A DNA stretch of 64,000 bases. Origin: Bradyrhizobium cenepequi (GTDB lineage: Bacteria > Pseudomonadota > Alphaproteobacteria > Rhizobiales > Xanthobacteraceae). Location: NCBI RefSeq assembly GCF_020329485.1, contig NZ_JAGKJI010000007.1, forward strand, positions 1 through 64,000, written 5' to 3'. Position numbers and translations under genes: made by a program. Shown here in pieces: positions 46,220-56,128 of this stretch. The notes below the pieces were generated by a model. That model did no database searches. It saw only the letters and a program-made list of their open reading frames with translations, and was not told where the DNA came from. The number at the start of each line of letters is the position of its first letter. Within the stretch, counting starts at the first letter, position 1.

Positions 46220-47256
46220 GCGCGCGCAAGGTCGAACAGGAGATAGCGGTCCGGCATCCGCGGGAGACGCCTGATCTGTTCGGACATCGCGAGGCGGAGG
46301 CGGCGCTGCTTGCCGCCTATCGCTCGGGCCGGATTCCGCATGCCTGGCTGATCGGCGGCGCTGGTGGCATCGGCAAGGCGACGCTGGCCTATCGCATGGC
46401 GCGTTTCGTGCTGGCGCACCGCGATCCGCTCGCGCCTTCCGTGCAGCAGGCACAGACGCTGGCGATCGATCCGCAAGACCCGGTAGCAAGGCAGGTCGCG
46501 ACTGGCGCCCATGGCGGGTTGCTTGTGCTGGAGCGCGGGCTCAATGACCGTGGCGTGCTGCGGACGGTGATCACCGTCGATGAAACCCGCGAGACCATCT
46601 CGTTCTTCGGCTCGACCGCGGCGGTCGAGGGCTGGCGCGTTTGCATCGTCGATACCGTCGACGAGCTCAATCCGAACGCGGCCAACGCGCTTCTGAAAAT
46701 TCTCGAAGAGCCGCCGCAACAATCGCTGTTCCTGCTGGTGAGCCACGCGCCGTCGCGGGCGCTGCCGACGATCCTGTCCCGCTGTCGCAAATTGCTGCTC
46801 AGGCCGCTCGATACCGACGATGTGATCCGCGCCGCTTCCGCCGCCGCCGAAATGACGTCCGACGATCCGGCGCTGCTCGAGGCCGCTGCGGCGGCGGAGG
46901 GCAGCGTGGCGCGGGCGCTGAACCTGCTTGGCGGCGACGCGCTGAAGCTGCAGCAGAAGACCGCGGCGCTGCTCGCGACACTGCCGCAGGTCGATCCGCG
47001 CGAACTGCATGCGCTCGGCGATGCGCTGGGCCTTAGCGATCGCGTCGCGCTTGCGGCTTTCATCGAGGGCGTCGAGCGCTGGATCAGCGAAAAGCTGCGC
47101 ACCGGCGATCCCAACGCCAACCTGCCGCGCCTTGCACGGCTGGCGGAGGTATGGGAAAAGATCGTCCTCGCCGCGCGCGATACCGAATCGTACAATCTGG
47201 AACGCAAGCCACTGGTGTTCTCAGTGTTTTCGATGCTCGCGGACGCCGTGCGATAA
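46216..47256 (+). CDS. holB: DNA polymerase III subunit delta'
   Basis: A 346-residue clamp-loader subunit with an AAA+ fold: LFGHREAEAALLAAYRSGRIPHAWL, P-loop GGAGGIGKATLAYRM, sensor region NPNAANALLKILEEPPQ, SRCRKLLLRPL. The tmk-holB-metG-tatD order is a standard bacterial operon and supports the assignment. It stops 56 bases before metG. Confidence 0.95.
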   Translation: MSARKVEQEIAVRHPRETPDLFGHREAEAALLAAYRSGRIPHAWLIGGAGGIGKATLAYRMARFVLAHRDPLAPSVQQAQTLAIDPQDPVARQVATGAHGGLLVLERGLNDRGVLRTVITVDETRETISFFGSTAAVEGWRVCIVDTVDELNPNAANALLKILEEPPQQSLFLLVSHAPSRALPTILSRCRKLLLRPLDTDDVIRAASAAAEMTSDDPALLEAAAAAEGSVARALNLLGGDALKLQQKTAALLATLPQVDPRELHALGDALGLSDRVALAAFIEGVERWISEKLRTGDPNANLPRLARLAEVWEKIVLAARDTESYNLERKPLVFSVFSMLADAVR

Positions 47257-47312
47257 TCCGCCGTTTCACCAATCCCGATCATCTTCGCTAGAATGTATCT
47301 AAGGAATTCGTT

Positions 47313-49095
47313 GTGGCCCGGAAAGCTTCGAAGAAGAAAAAGACGAAGAAGGTAGCACGCCGCGCCGCCAAGACCGCGGTGAAGACGCGTGCGAAAAAGA
47401 AGAAGGCTGCTGCAAAGAAGACGAAAAAGACGGTCAAGAAGTCCGTGAAGAAAGCTGCCAGGAAGAAATCGGCTGCTAAGAAAGCTGCGGGCAAGACGGT
47501 CAAGAAGACGACTGCGAAGACCAAGAAGATCGCGAAAAAATCGACGGAGAAAGCCGCGAAAAAGGCTGCGCTGAAAAAGCCGGTCTCTCCTTCGGAGGAG
47601 GCCAGCATACCCGCGTCCGTCGCCGCACCGGTGGCGAAGAAGGTGGCTACAAAGCCAAAGCCAAAACCGGCGCAACCCGTTTCCGTCGCCAATCCCGCGC
47701 CTGCAACGACGACCGCTCGCGGCAACCTGTTCTACATCACGACCGCGATCGCCTATCCAAACGGGCAGCCGCATATCGGCCATGCCTATGAGGCGATCGC
47801 GACCGATGCACTGGCGCGCTTTCAGCGGCTCGACGGCAGGGACGTGTTCTTCCTGACCGGCACCGACGAGCACGGCCAGAAGATGATCCAGACCGCGCAA
47901 GGCGAGGGGCTGACGCCGCACGAACTCGCTACCCGCAACGCCGCGCGGTTCAAGGAAATGGACGAGCGGCTGAACATCTCGTTCGACCGCTTCATCCGCA
48001 CCTCCGAACCAGCGCATCACCGCTCGGTGCAGGCGATCTGGGATCGCATGCAGGCGAATGGCGACATCTATCTCGACAGCTATTCCGGGCCAGCCCGATT
48101 TCATCGGGCCGGACTCGCGCCGCAATGAAGTCATGAGTTTCGTCCGGAGCGGGCTGAAGGATCTCTCGATCTCGCGCACCACCTTCGATTGGGGCGTCAA
48201 GGTTCCCAACGATCCCGAGCACGTGATGTATGTCTGGGTCGATGCACTCACCAACTACATCACCGGTGTCGGCTATCCCGACGACAACGATCCGAACTGG
48301 CGCTACTGGCCGGCCGATGTGCACATCATCGGCAAGGACATCATCCGCTTCCACGCGGTGTACTGGCCGGCCTTCCTGATGTCGGCCGGCATCCCCGTGC
48401 AGAAGCGCGTCTATGCCCACGGCTTCCTGTTCAGCAGGGGCGAGAAGATGTCGAAGTCGGTCGGCAATGTCGTCGATCCCTTCAACCTCGCGGATCAGTA
48501 TGGCGTCGATCAGATGCGCTATTTCTTCCTGCGCGAGGTGCCGTTCGGGCAGGACGGCAACTACAGCCACGAGGCCATCGTCGCGCGCACCAACGCCGAC
48601 CTCGCCAACGATCTCGGCAATCTGGCGCAGCGTTCGCTGTCGATGATCGCAAAGCAGCTCGACGGTGTGCTGCCGGAGCCCGGCGAGTTCTCGGACAACG
48701 ACAACGCGATCCTGGCGCAGGCCGACGCCATGCTGGAAGCGTCGCGAAATGCGATGGCGACCCAGCAGATCCATCAATGGCTCAACATGGTGTGGGCCGT
48801 GGTTGCCGAGGCCAACCGCTACTTCGCGGGCGAGGCGCCGTGGGCGCTGGCCAAGACCGATCCTGCCAGGCAGAAGACGGTGCTCTATGTGACCGCGGAA
48901 ATCGTGCGCCAGATCGCGATCCTGACGCAGCCGGTAATGCCGGAAGCCTCGGCCAAGCTGCTCGACAGTCTGAGCATCCCGGCGGACGCACGAAATTTCG
49001 CGGCGCTCGGCGGCACGACTCGCATGGCGCCCGGTACTTCGCTGCCGCCGCCGGTCGGCGTGTTCCCGCGCTACGTAGAACCAAAGGCCGATTGA
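47313..49095 (+). pseudogene. metG: Methionyl-tRNA synthetase, interrupted by deletion and frameshift
   Basis: The GTG at 47313 opens a frame with a Lys/Ala-rich N-terminal extension of about 130 residues, then the catalytic core ([20 protein letters not shown], with the HIGH motif, [10 protein letters not shown]). After [10 protein letters not shown] (48087-48089) it shifts and stops at 48128. The next frame resumes at 48091 with [14 protein letters not shown] and runs through [10 protein letters not shown] and the anticodon-binding domain to 49095. By family comparison roughly 55-60 residues (WYS... to ...Y) are missing at the junction. As read, no full enzyme can be made. This is either real decay with another copy elsewhere or an assembly error. 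Confidence 0.85.
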
Positions 49096-49109
49096 GCGGT
49101 TGCAAGGAC

Positions 49110-49907
49110 ATGCTGGTCGACAGCCATTGCCACCTGGATTTTCCGGATTTCGCCGAGGATCTCGACGCCATCGTCGCGCGCGCCGAGAGCGCGGGCGTCG
49201 GGCGCATGGTCACGATCTCGACCCGGGTTCGGCGGCTGGATGCGCTGCTTAAGATCGCCGAGCGCTTTCCAAACGTCTATTGCTCGGTCGGCACCCATCC
49301 GCATGAGGCTGACAAGGAAGACGGCATTGCGCCGGATGAACTGATCGAGCTGACCAGGCACCCAAAGGTGGTGGCGCTCGGCGAAGCCGGGCTCGATTAT
49401 TTCTACCAGCATGGTTCGCGCGAGGCGCAGAAGCGGGGCTTCCGCACGCATATCGCCGCTGCGCGCTCGACCGGCTTGCCGCTCGTGATCCATACCCGCG
49501 AGGCGGACGAGGATTGCGGCCGGATCCTGGAAGACGAGGTGGCAAAGGGGCCGTTCAAGGCGGTGCTGCATTGTTACACCGGTGGCCGCGAACTGGCGAT
49601 GAAGGCGATCTCGCTTGGGCTGTCGATCTCGTTCACGGGCATCCTGACCTTCAAGAAATCTGAAGCGTTGCGGGAGCTGGCCGCCGAGTTGCCGGGCGAT
49701 CGCATCATGGTCGAGACCGACTCGCCGTATCTCGCGCCCGGCAAGTTCCGCGGCAAGCGCAACGAGCCTTCCTACGTCGTCGAGGTCGCCAAGGTCCTCG
49801 CCGAAACGCGCGGCGTTTCGCTGGAAGAGATCTCGCGGCAGACCACCGAAAACTTCTTCCGGCTGTTCTCGAAAGTGCCGGCTCCGAAAGAGGCGGCATG
49901 GCGATAA
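49110..49907 (+). CDS. tatD: TatD-family metal-dependent hydrolase
   Basis: A 265-residue TIM-barrel DNase/hydrolase. Metal ligands: DSHCHLDF, GEAGLDYFY, LVIHTREADED, VLHCYTGG and MVETDSPYLAPGKFRGKRNEP. The ATG at 49110 follows 'gcaaggac', 15 bases after the metG stop. The last ten bases overlap the MBL gene start. Part of the tmk-holB-metG-tatD operon. Confidence 0.95.
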   Translation: MLVDSHCHLDFPDFAEDLDAIVARAESAGVGRMVTISTRVRRLDALLKIAERFPNVYCSVGTHPHEADKEDGIAPDELIELTRHPKVVALGEAGLDYFYQHGSREAQKRGFRTHIAAARSTGLPLVIHTREADEDCGRILEDEVAKGPFKAVLHCYTGGRELAMKAISLGLSISFTGILTFKKSEALRELAAELPGDRIMVETDSPYLAPGKFRGKRNEPSYVVEVAKVLAETRGVSLEEISRQTTENFFRLFSKVPAPKEAAWR

Positions 49908-50704
49908 CCCTGACGATTCTGGGCTGCGGCTCTTCCGCCGGCGTGCCGCGCCCGGCGCTCGGCTGGGGCGCCTGCGATCCGAATAATCCGAAGAACCGCC
50001 GCCGCCGCTGCTCGCTGCTGGTCGAGCGCAACGGCGCGCACGGCACCACGCGGATCGTGATCGACACGTCGCCCGACCTGCGCGAGCAACTGATCGATGC
50101 CAATGTCGATCATATCGACGCGGTGTTCCTGACGCATGAGCATGCCGACCAGACCCATGGCATCGACGATCTCCGCTCGGTCGTGATGCATCAGCGCCGC
50201 CGCATTCCGGTCTACTTCAACCAGTCGACCGCCAAAGACATCATGGCGCGGTTCTCCTATTGCTTCATCTCGCCGGAGGGCAGCGACTATCCGCCGATCC
50301 TGACGCGTCATTCGATCGAGGCGGGCGAGCACCACACCACCGAAGGGAAGGGCGGTCCGGTCAAACTTTCCGCCTTTCTGGTCCTGCACGGCAAGATTCC
50401 CGCGCTCGGTTTTCGCGTCGGCAGCGCCGCCTACACGCCCGATCTGCACGACATTCCCGAGGCAAGCTGGCCGGCGCTGGAGAATCTCGATCTCTGGATC
50501 GTTGACGGCCTGCGCTATACGACGCATTCCAGCCATTTCAGCGTGGCCGATGCGCTATCCTGGATTGACCGCTTCAAGCCGAAGCGCGCCGTCATCACCA
50601 ACATGCACGCCGATCTCGACTACGAGGTGCTCCGCCAGAGCCTGCCCGCCGGCGTGGTGCCGGGATATGACGGCATGCGGCTGGTGTTGGATAAGCTGCC
50701 GTAG
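49898..50704 (+). CDS. MBL-fold metallo-hydrolase (PhnP-like)
   Basis: A 268-residue metallo-beta-lactamase-fold phosphodiesterase-like protein: ITLTILGCGSSAGVPRP start, metal motif THEHADQTHGID, later HHTTEG, SAAYTPDLHDI and ITNMHADLDYEVL. It is the usual partner downstream of tatD in alphaproteobacteria. The natural substrate is unknown; PhnP relatives cleave cyclic phosphate esters. It ends at a REP palindrome. Confidence 0.92.
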   Translation: MAITLTILGCGSSAGVPRPALGWGACDPNNPKNRRRRCSLLVERNGAHGTTRIVIDTSPDLREQLIDANVDHIDAVFLTHEHADQTHGIDDLRSVVMHQRRRIPVYFNQSTAKDIMARFSYCFISPEGSDYPPILTRHSIEAGEHHTTEGKGGPVKLSAFLVLHGKIPALGFRVGSAAYTPDLHDIPEASWPALENLDLWIVDGLRYTTHSSHFSVADALSWIDRFKPKRAVITNMHADLDYEVLRQSLPAGVVPGYDGMRLVLDKLP

Positions 50705-50777
50705 GGTGGGCAAAGCGAAGCGTGCCCACCACTTCTTGCGGAGTGCGGATGGTGGGCACGCTTCGCTTTGCCCACCC
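50704..50777. repeat. Long perfect palindrome between convergent genes
   Basis: A 28-base left arm starting GGGTGGGCAAAGCGAAGC (50704-50731) is the exact reverse complement of the right arm (50750-50777). Dispersed in Bradyrhizobium; here it separates the convergent MBL and acyl-CoA synthetase genes and may act as a bidirectional terminator. Confidence 0.92.
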
Positions 50778-50802
50778 GACTCAGGGCCGGGACGACAACG
50801 GA

Positions 50803-52452
50803 CTACGCCGAAATCGCCTTTGCCGATCCGACCTGGTCGCGCAGCATGAATTTCTGGATCTTGCCGGTCGAGGTCTTCGGAATCGGTCCGAACACGACCG
50901 CCTTCGGCGCCTTGAAGCCGGACATGTGCTCGCGGCAGAAGGCGATAATCTCTGCCTCCGTCGCCTGCGCGCCTTCCTTCAATTCGATGAACGCGCAGGG
51001 CACCTCGCCCCATTTCGGATCGGGCTTTGCGACCACGGCCGCAAACAGCACGGCGGGATGCTTGTAGAGGATATCCTCGACCTCGACCGAGGAGACGTTC
51101 TCGCCGCCTGAGATAATGATGTCCTTGGAGCGGTCCTTGATGATGACGTAGCCGTGCTCGTCGAGCACGCCGAGATCGCCGGTGTGGAACCAGCCCCCGG
51201 CGAAAGCTTCCTGGGTCGCCTTCTCGTTCTTCAGATAACCCTTCATCACGATGTTGCCGCGGAACATCACTTCGCCGATGGTCTGGCCGTCGCGCGGCAC
51301 GGGCTGCATCGTCTTGGGATCGAGCACGGTGACGGCCTCTTCGAGCGGGTAGGACACGCCCTGCCGCCGCTTCATCTGCGCGCGCTGCGCGGGCGGCAAC
51401 TCGTCCCAGCCAGGCTGCTCGGCGCAGACGGAGGCCGGGCCATAGACCTCGGTCAGGCCATAGACATGGGTGAGCTTGATGCCGATCCGCTCGGCGCCTT
51501 CGAGCACGGCAACCGGCGGCGCGGCGCCGGCGATCAATCCAATCACGGGCTTTGCGCGCCCACCCTTCGGCGCGTCGGGCGCATTGATCAGCACGTTGTA
51601 GACGATCGGCGCGCCGCACATATGGGTGACGCCATGCCTGGCGATCAGCTCGAAGATCTTGGTGGGCTCGACTTTGCGGAGACAGACGTTGACGCCGGCC
51701 GCGGCCGCCATGGTCCAGGGGAAGCACCAGCCGTTGCAGTGGAACATCGGCAGCGTCCACAGATAGACCGGATGCTGGCTGAGATTGCCGGCCAGGATGT
51801 TGCTGACCGCGTTCAGATAGGCGCCGCGGTGATGCGTCACCACGCCTTTGGGATTGCCCGTGGTGCCCGACGTATAGCTGAGCGCGATGGCTTCCCATTC
51901 GTCGTCGGGCCGACGTTCGACAAAATCGGGATCGCCCAGCGCGAGCGCCGCTTCATATTCGATCTCGCCGATGCGCCGGCCGCTGCCGAATGACGCATCA
52001 TCGACGTCGATGACAAAGGGTTTTGGCCCTTTCATCTGCACGAGCGCGTCGGCAATGACGCCGACGAATTCGGGGTCGACCAGGATGATCCTGGCGCCGC
52101 CATGATCGAGCTGGAACGCGATCGACGGCGCGTCGAGCCGGATGTTCAACGTGTTCAGCACGGCGCCGGTCATGGGCACGGCGAAATGCAGCTCGTTCAT
52201 TGCCGGGATGTTGGGCAGCATCGCCGCAACGGTATCGCCGACCCCGATGCCGCGGCCGGCGAGATAGGACGCAAACCGCCGGCAGCGCTCATAGGTCTCG
52301 GCCCAGGTGAAGCTGCGGCCTTCATAGACCGTGCTGACATGGTCCGGATAAATCGCAGCCGAACGCCCGAGGAAGCTGAGCGGCGTCAGCGGCACGTAGT
52401 TGGCCGGCGTCTTGTCCAATCCGATATCGTACTGGTTCTGGGCTGCGCTCAT
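50803..52452 (-). CDS. Acyl-CoA synthetase (AMP-forming)
   Basis: A 549-residue adenylate-forming ligase of the medium-chain acyl-CoA synthetase/AlkK-DmdB group. Motifs: LSYTSGTTGNPKGVVTHH, YGLTEVYGPAS, GWFHTGDLGVLDEHGY, KDIIISGGENVSSVEVED and PKTSTGKIQKF with the catalytic Lys. It activates a carboxylic acid to its CoA ester. It lies directly downstream of the TRAP transporter genes on the same strand, suggesting it activates an imported acid. Confidence 0.93.
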   Translation of the reverse strand: MSAAQNQYDIGLDKTPANYVPLTPLSFLGRSAAIYPDHVSTVYEGRSFTWAETYERCRRFASYLAGRGIGVGDTVAAMLPNIPAMNELHFAVPMTGAVLNTLNIRLDAPSIAFQLDHGGARIILVDPEFVGVIADALVQMKGPKPFVIDVDDASFGSGRRIGEIEYEAALALGDPDFVERRPDDEWEAIALSYTSGTTGNPKGVVTHHRGAYLNAVSNILAGNLSQHPVYLWTLPMFHCNGWCFPWTMAAAAGVNVCLRKVEPTKIFELIARHGVTHMCGAPIVYNVLINAPDAPKGGRAKPVIGLIAGAAPPVAVLEGAERIGIKLTHVYGLTEVYGPASVCAEQPGWDELPPAQRAQMKRRQGVSYPLEEAVTVLDPKTMQPVPRDGQTIGEVMFRGNIVMKGYLKNEKATQEAFAGGWFHTGDLGVLDEHGYVIIKDRSKDIIISGGENVSSVEVEDILYKHPAVLFAAVVAKPDPKWGEVPCAFIELKEGAQATEAEIIAFCREHMSGFKAPKAVVFGPIPKTSTGKIQKFMLRDQVGSAKAISA

Positions 52453-52479
52453 GGCTCGATCCCATTAAAGATTAAAGTC

Positions 52480-54393
52480 TCACAGGAACCCGATGGAAAT
52501 CCACGGGAAGATCGCGACGATGATCAGGCCGACCATCAGCGCCAGAAGATAACCCCAGATCGGCCTGACGCCTTGCGCCGGATCGACGCGCCCTATGGCG
52601 CAGGCCGCATAATAGCCGACGCCGAAGGGCGGTGCGAACAATCCGACGCCCATCGCAAGGATGATGATCATGGCATAGTGCACCTCGTGCACGCCGACGG
52701 CGCGCGCGATCGGAAACAACAACGGCCCGAACAGCACAATCGCCGGTATGCCCTCGAGCACGCTGCCGAGGATCACGAACGCCAGGATCGACACCGCGAT
52801 GAAGCTCGCCGAGCCGCCGGGCAGGCCGGTCATAGCCGCGGCGAGCGCCCGGGAGAAGCCGGACTGGGTGAGCCCCCACGCCATCCCGGTCGCCGTGCCG
52901 ATGATCAGGAGGATCGCGCCGGACAGGCACGCCGTCTCGACCAGCATTGGCACGAGTCGCCGCCAGTCGAAATTGCGGTAGATCAAGAGGCCGTAGATGA
53001 AGAAACCGACGATGAAGGCATAGACGATGCCGATCGTGGAGACTTCCGTCGCCGTCGCGATACCCTCGACCACGGCGTAGCGGATCACGAACGGCAGCGC
53101 CAGCGCGGGCAGGGCGATGACGAGCGCCCGCCCAATCTCCGCGCCGCTTGCCCGCTTCACATGCTGCAAGTCTTCCTTGCGGTAGCGCCACCAGACCAGC
53201 GCGGACAGCGTGATCGCCAGCACCACGCCGGGCAGCAGGCCGCCGGTGAACAGCGCGGCGATCGAGACGCCGGTGACCGATCCGATGGTGATCAGCACCA
53301 GGCTCGGCGGGATGGTCTCGGTCTGGGCGCCGGTCGCCGCGAGCAGGGCGACGAGATCGCCGGGGCGGGCGCCGCGCGCCTTCATCTCCGGAAACAGCAC
53401 CGGCGCGACGGCGGCCATGTCGGCGGCCTTGGAGCCGGAAATGCCTGAGACCAGGTACATCGCGCCGACCAGCACGTAATGCAGGCCGCCGCGGACGTGG
53501 CCGAGCAGGCTTGCGAGGAAGGCGACCATCGCCCGCGCCATGCCGGTCATCTCAATGAGAAGCCCCAGGAAGACGAACAGCGGCACCGACAAGAGGATCA
53601 GGTGGCTCATACCCTCGTCCATGCGGCCGACCAGCACCATCAGCGGCGTAGAGGTGGTCAGCGCCAGGTAGCCGTAGGTCGCGAGCCCGAACGCAAACGC
53701 GATCGGCACGCCGGCGAAGACCGAGAAGCCGGTGACGCCGACAAAGAAGATGATGAGATTGAGATTGCCGAGTGGCCGCAGGGCGCCCTTGAGCAGCCAG
53801 AACACGGCGATCGCCACCGCCACCGATGCGATTGCGGCCAGCACTGTCCGCGCATTGGCCGCGCGGGCGAGCCGCAGCAGCGCGAACAGCGCCATCAGGC
53901 CGATCCCGGTCGGCAGCGCCGCCGCCCGCCAGCTATTGAGGATCTGCAGCGCCGGTGTCGTGATGTAGCTTTCCTCGTAGGCATATTCGTAGGCCGGCCA
54001 GGCGATCAGAAGCAGGAACGCCAGCGCAGCGGCAGTCGCGACCAGATCGAGATAGGCCCGCAGCGCCGGACGCGCATTGGCGACCACTGCCGTCATGCGC
54101 ATGTGCTCGGCGCGGCGGAACGCAACGGCGGCGCCCAGCATCGCCAGCCACAGGAACAGGATCGAGGCCAGTTCGTCGGACCAGATCAGCGGGCTGTGCA
54201 GCCCGTACCGCGCGACCACGCCGGCGAACAGGATCACGATCTCGGCAACGACCAGCAGCGCCGCCGGGATCTCGACCAACCATCCGAGCGCGTGCTCGAC
54301 CGACTCCGTGAACGAACGGCGGCGAGGGGAGTGATCCGCCTCGCCGGCCATGATCTCGCTCAGTTCGGCATGAGCCATGACGGCCCCCTGCAC
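52480..54393 (-). CDS. TRAP transporter fused permease (DctQ-DctM)
   Basis: A 637-residue membrane protein fusing the small 4-helix DctQ part (about 30-200: FAGVVARYGLHSPLIWSDEL, RRAEHMRM) to the 12-helix DctM part (about 210-637: GVPIAFAFGLATYGYLAL, SVPLFVFLGLLIEMTGMA, GISGSKAADMAAVAPVLFPE). The permease imports organic acids with Na+ using the binding protein encoded at 54424. The three genes 50803-55443 form one probable operon. Confidence 0.94.
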   Translation of the reverse strand: MQGAVMAHAELSEIMAGEADHSPRRRSFTESVEHALGWLVEIPAALLVVAEIVILFAGVVARYGLHSPLIWSDELASILFLWLAMLGAAVAFRRAEHMRMTAVVANARPALRAYLDLVATAAALAFLLLIAWPAYEYAYEESYITTPALQILNSWRAAALPTGIGLMALFALLRLARAANARTVLAAIASVAVAIAVFWLLKGALRPLGNLNLIIFFVGVTGFSVFAGVPIAFAFGLATYGYLALTTSTPLMVLVGRMDEGMSHLILLSVPLFVFLGLLIEMTGMARAMVAFLASLLGHVRGGLHYVLVGAMYLVSGISGSKAADMAAVAPVLFPEMKARGARPGDLVALLAATGAQTETIPPSLVLITIGSVTGVSIAALFTGGLLPGVVLAITLSALVWWRYRKEDLQHVKRASGAEIGRALVIALPALALPFVIRYAVVEGIATATEVSTIGIVYAFIVGFFIYGLLIYRNFDWRRLVPMLVETACLSGAILLIIGTATGMAWGLTQSGFSRALAAAMTGLPGGSASFIAVSILAFVILGSVLEGIPAIVLFGPLLFPIARAVGVHEVHYAMIIILAMGVGLFAPPFGVGYYAACAIGRVDPAQGVRPIWGYLLALMVGLIIVAIFPWISIGFL

Positions 54394-54423
54394 TAGAGAT
54401 TATTGAGACGGCGCGCCGTCCGC

Positions 54424-55443
54424 TTACGACAGCTTCCCGACGGATTTCTCCAGGAGCTCCCAGGCCTGGTCGCCATACTTGCCCTTCCATTCGGCATAGA
54501 AGCCCGCCGCGCGCAGCTTCTCGCGGAACGGCGTGATGCTCGGCTGGTTGAAGGCGAGGCCCTTGCCGGCCAGTTCCTGTTGCAGGTTGGCGTTGAGCTT
54601 GGCGACGTCGGCGCGCTCGTTGACGGCGGCCGCGTTGACGTTCTTGGCGACGATGGTCTGGACGTCCTCCGGCAGCTGCGACCAAGCCCGGCGGTTGGCC
54701 AGGAACCAGAAGCCGTCCCACATGTGGTTGGTCAGCGAGCAGAACTTCTGCACCTCGTAGAGCTTGGCGGTCGAGATGATCGCCAGCGGGTTCTCCTGGC
54801 CCTCGACGATCTTGGTCTGCAGCGCCGAATAGACCTCGCTGAAATTGATCGAGGCGGGGGCGGCGTCGAACGCCTTGAACATCGAGGTCCACAATGGCGA
54901 GACCGGCACACGGATCTTGAAGCCTTTATAATCCTCCGGACCATTGATCGACTTGGTCGAGGACGTGGTCTGCCGGAACCCGTTGTCCCAGATCTTTTCC
55001 ATCACCTCGAGGCCGGCCTTCTTGATCTCGCCGCGGACATGGGCGCCGAGCCCGCCGTCCATGGCCTTCCAGACCGTGTCGTAGTCCGGAAACGCAAATC
55101 CAATGCCGTTGATGGAGGCCGCCGGCACCAGCGTCGACAGGATCAGGCCGGACAGCGTGAAGAACTCGACGCCGCCGGACCGGATCTGGCTGAGCATGTC
55201 GGTGTCGGAACCGAGCTGGTTGTTGGGGAAAACCTGCAGGTCGAACCGGCCATTGGTCTCGGTCTTGATCGCCGCCGCCATCTCGCGGGCGCGGACGTTC
55301 ATGGGATGGCTGTCCGGGAGATTGTTGGCGTATTTGTAAGTGAACTCGGCCGTCTGCGCGCGGGCCACCAATGGCGCGCCAAGGCCGCCCAGGACGGCCG
55401 AGGCAGCCGATACCTTCAGTAGCGCGCGTCGTGAAAAGCTCAT
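54424..55443 (-). CDS. dctP: TRAP transporter substrate-binding protein
   Basis: A 339-residue periplasmic DctP-family receptor. The N-terminus (MSFSRRALLKVSAASAVLGG) is a twin-arginine signal, so it is exported folded. The body has the family pattern YANNLPDSHPMNVRAREMAA, FPNNQLGSDTDMLSQIRSG and KIRVPVSPLWTSMFKAFDA, including the Arg that binds the ligand carboxylate. The ligand is an organic acid of unknown identity. First gene of the transporter operon. Confidence 0.93.
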   Translation of the reverse strand: MSFSRRALLKVSAASAVLGGLGAPLVARAQTAEFTYKYANNLPDSHPMNVRAREMAAAIKTETNGRFDLQVFPNNQLGSDTDMLSQIRSGGVEFFTLSGLILSTLVPAASINGIGFAFPDYDTVWKAMDGGLGAHVRGEIKKAGLEVMEKIWDNGFRQTTSSTKSINGPEDYKGFKIRVPVSPLWTSMFKAFDAAPASINFSEVYSALQTKIVEGQENPLAIISTAKLYEVQKFCSLTNHMWDGFWFLANRRAWSQLPEDVQTIVAKNVNAAAVNERADVAKLNANLQQELAGKGLAFNQPSITPFREKLRAAGFYAEWKGKYGDQAWELLEKSVGKLS

Positions 55444-55977
55444 CTGGTTTGCTCCCTTTATGAGGCTTGTTGTTGTCCATGCCGAGGGGTCGGCAAGCGA
55501 TCTCGCCGGCGCTTATTGCAGCGTCTGGCGCCCGCGGCAATATGGGCTTTCAGACAGGGCTGCATACGGCTGGATGCCCACATGCAGACGGGCCGATGCG
55601 GTCGCGCTGGATTGCGTGACCTCAGGCTTTGCGTTGACGCTTCGGATCGGCATTTCTGTGAGGAATTTCGCCTAAATCTTTGATCTGATTGTAGATAAAA
55701 ATATTCCATAATATACCTTATGCGAATTCTGTATCAAAAGCATTGGGCGTGTTGTCGTCTGCGTTTGCATCTGAGTCAGTCGTGCCCTTCTCTGACATCC
55801 CTGGAGCGCACCGCTTGCTGCAGGCAACATCCCGGTCGCCTCGGACCAACGCCTACATGCCCATCGCGATTCCGGGCGCACCCGAAGCGCCAGGTACTGC
55901 TGCCGCAAGACGCATTTTGCTTCGCGGCCGGACATTTGTATGATTTTCCGCGCGTCTATTCGGCTGGAGGGATCGCG
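55444..55977. other. Intergenic region with AT-rich segment
   Basis: No credible gene. An AT-rich block (55675-55735, 'gtagataaaaatattccataatatacc') stands out against the GC-rich background and is a likely regulator-binding and promoter site for the TRAP operon or for 55978. Short ORFs in both strands here have no coding signature. Confidence 0.5.
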
Positions 55978-56100
55978 ATGAAAGCGTTTTTACTTGCGTG
56001 CGCGGCAACCCTGGTGATCGCGGCTGCCGCAGTTGTGGGGCTTAGCCATGTCCAGGAGCCCGTCGAGCAGGCCTTTGCAACGACGGGTGTACGGCTCTAA
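55978..56100 (+). CDS. Small membrane/exported protein (40 aa)
   Basis: ATG at 55978 after 'ggctggagggatcgcg'; TAA at 56098-56100. An N-terminal hydrophobic helix (MKAFLLACAATLVIAAAAVV) is followed by a short tail ending QAFATTGVRL, a tail I recognise from small Bradyrhizobium proteins. Convergent with the formate dehydrogenase gamma gene. Function unknown. Confidence 0.72.
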   Translation: MKAFLLACAATLVIAAAAVVGLSHVQEPVEQAFATTGVRL

Positions 56101-56128
56101 CCGACTTGCAGAACAGGTTTCGATGGCC

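Noticed and set aside
46389..48254. 621-codon minus-strand ORF with Phe/Leu/Arg-rich stretches
   Set aside because: Antisense to holB and the Lys-rich 5' part of metG, which explains the odd composition.
52102..53448. 448-codon plus-strand ORF
   Set aside because: Antisense to the acyl-CoA synthetase and TRAP permease; no domain features.
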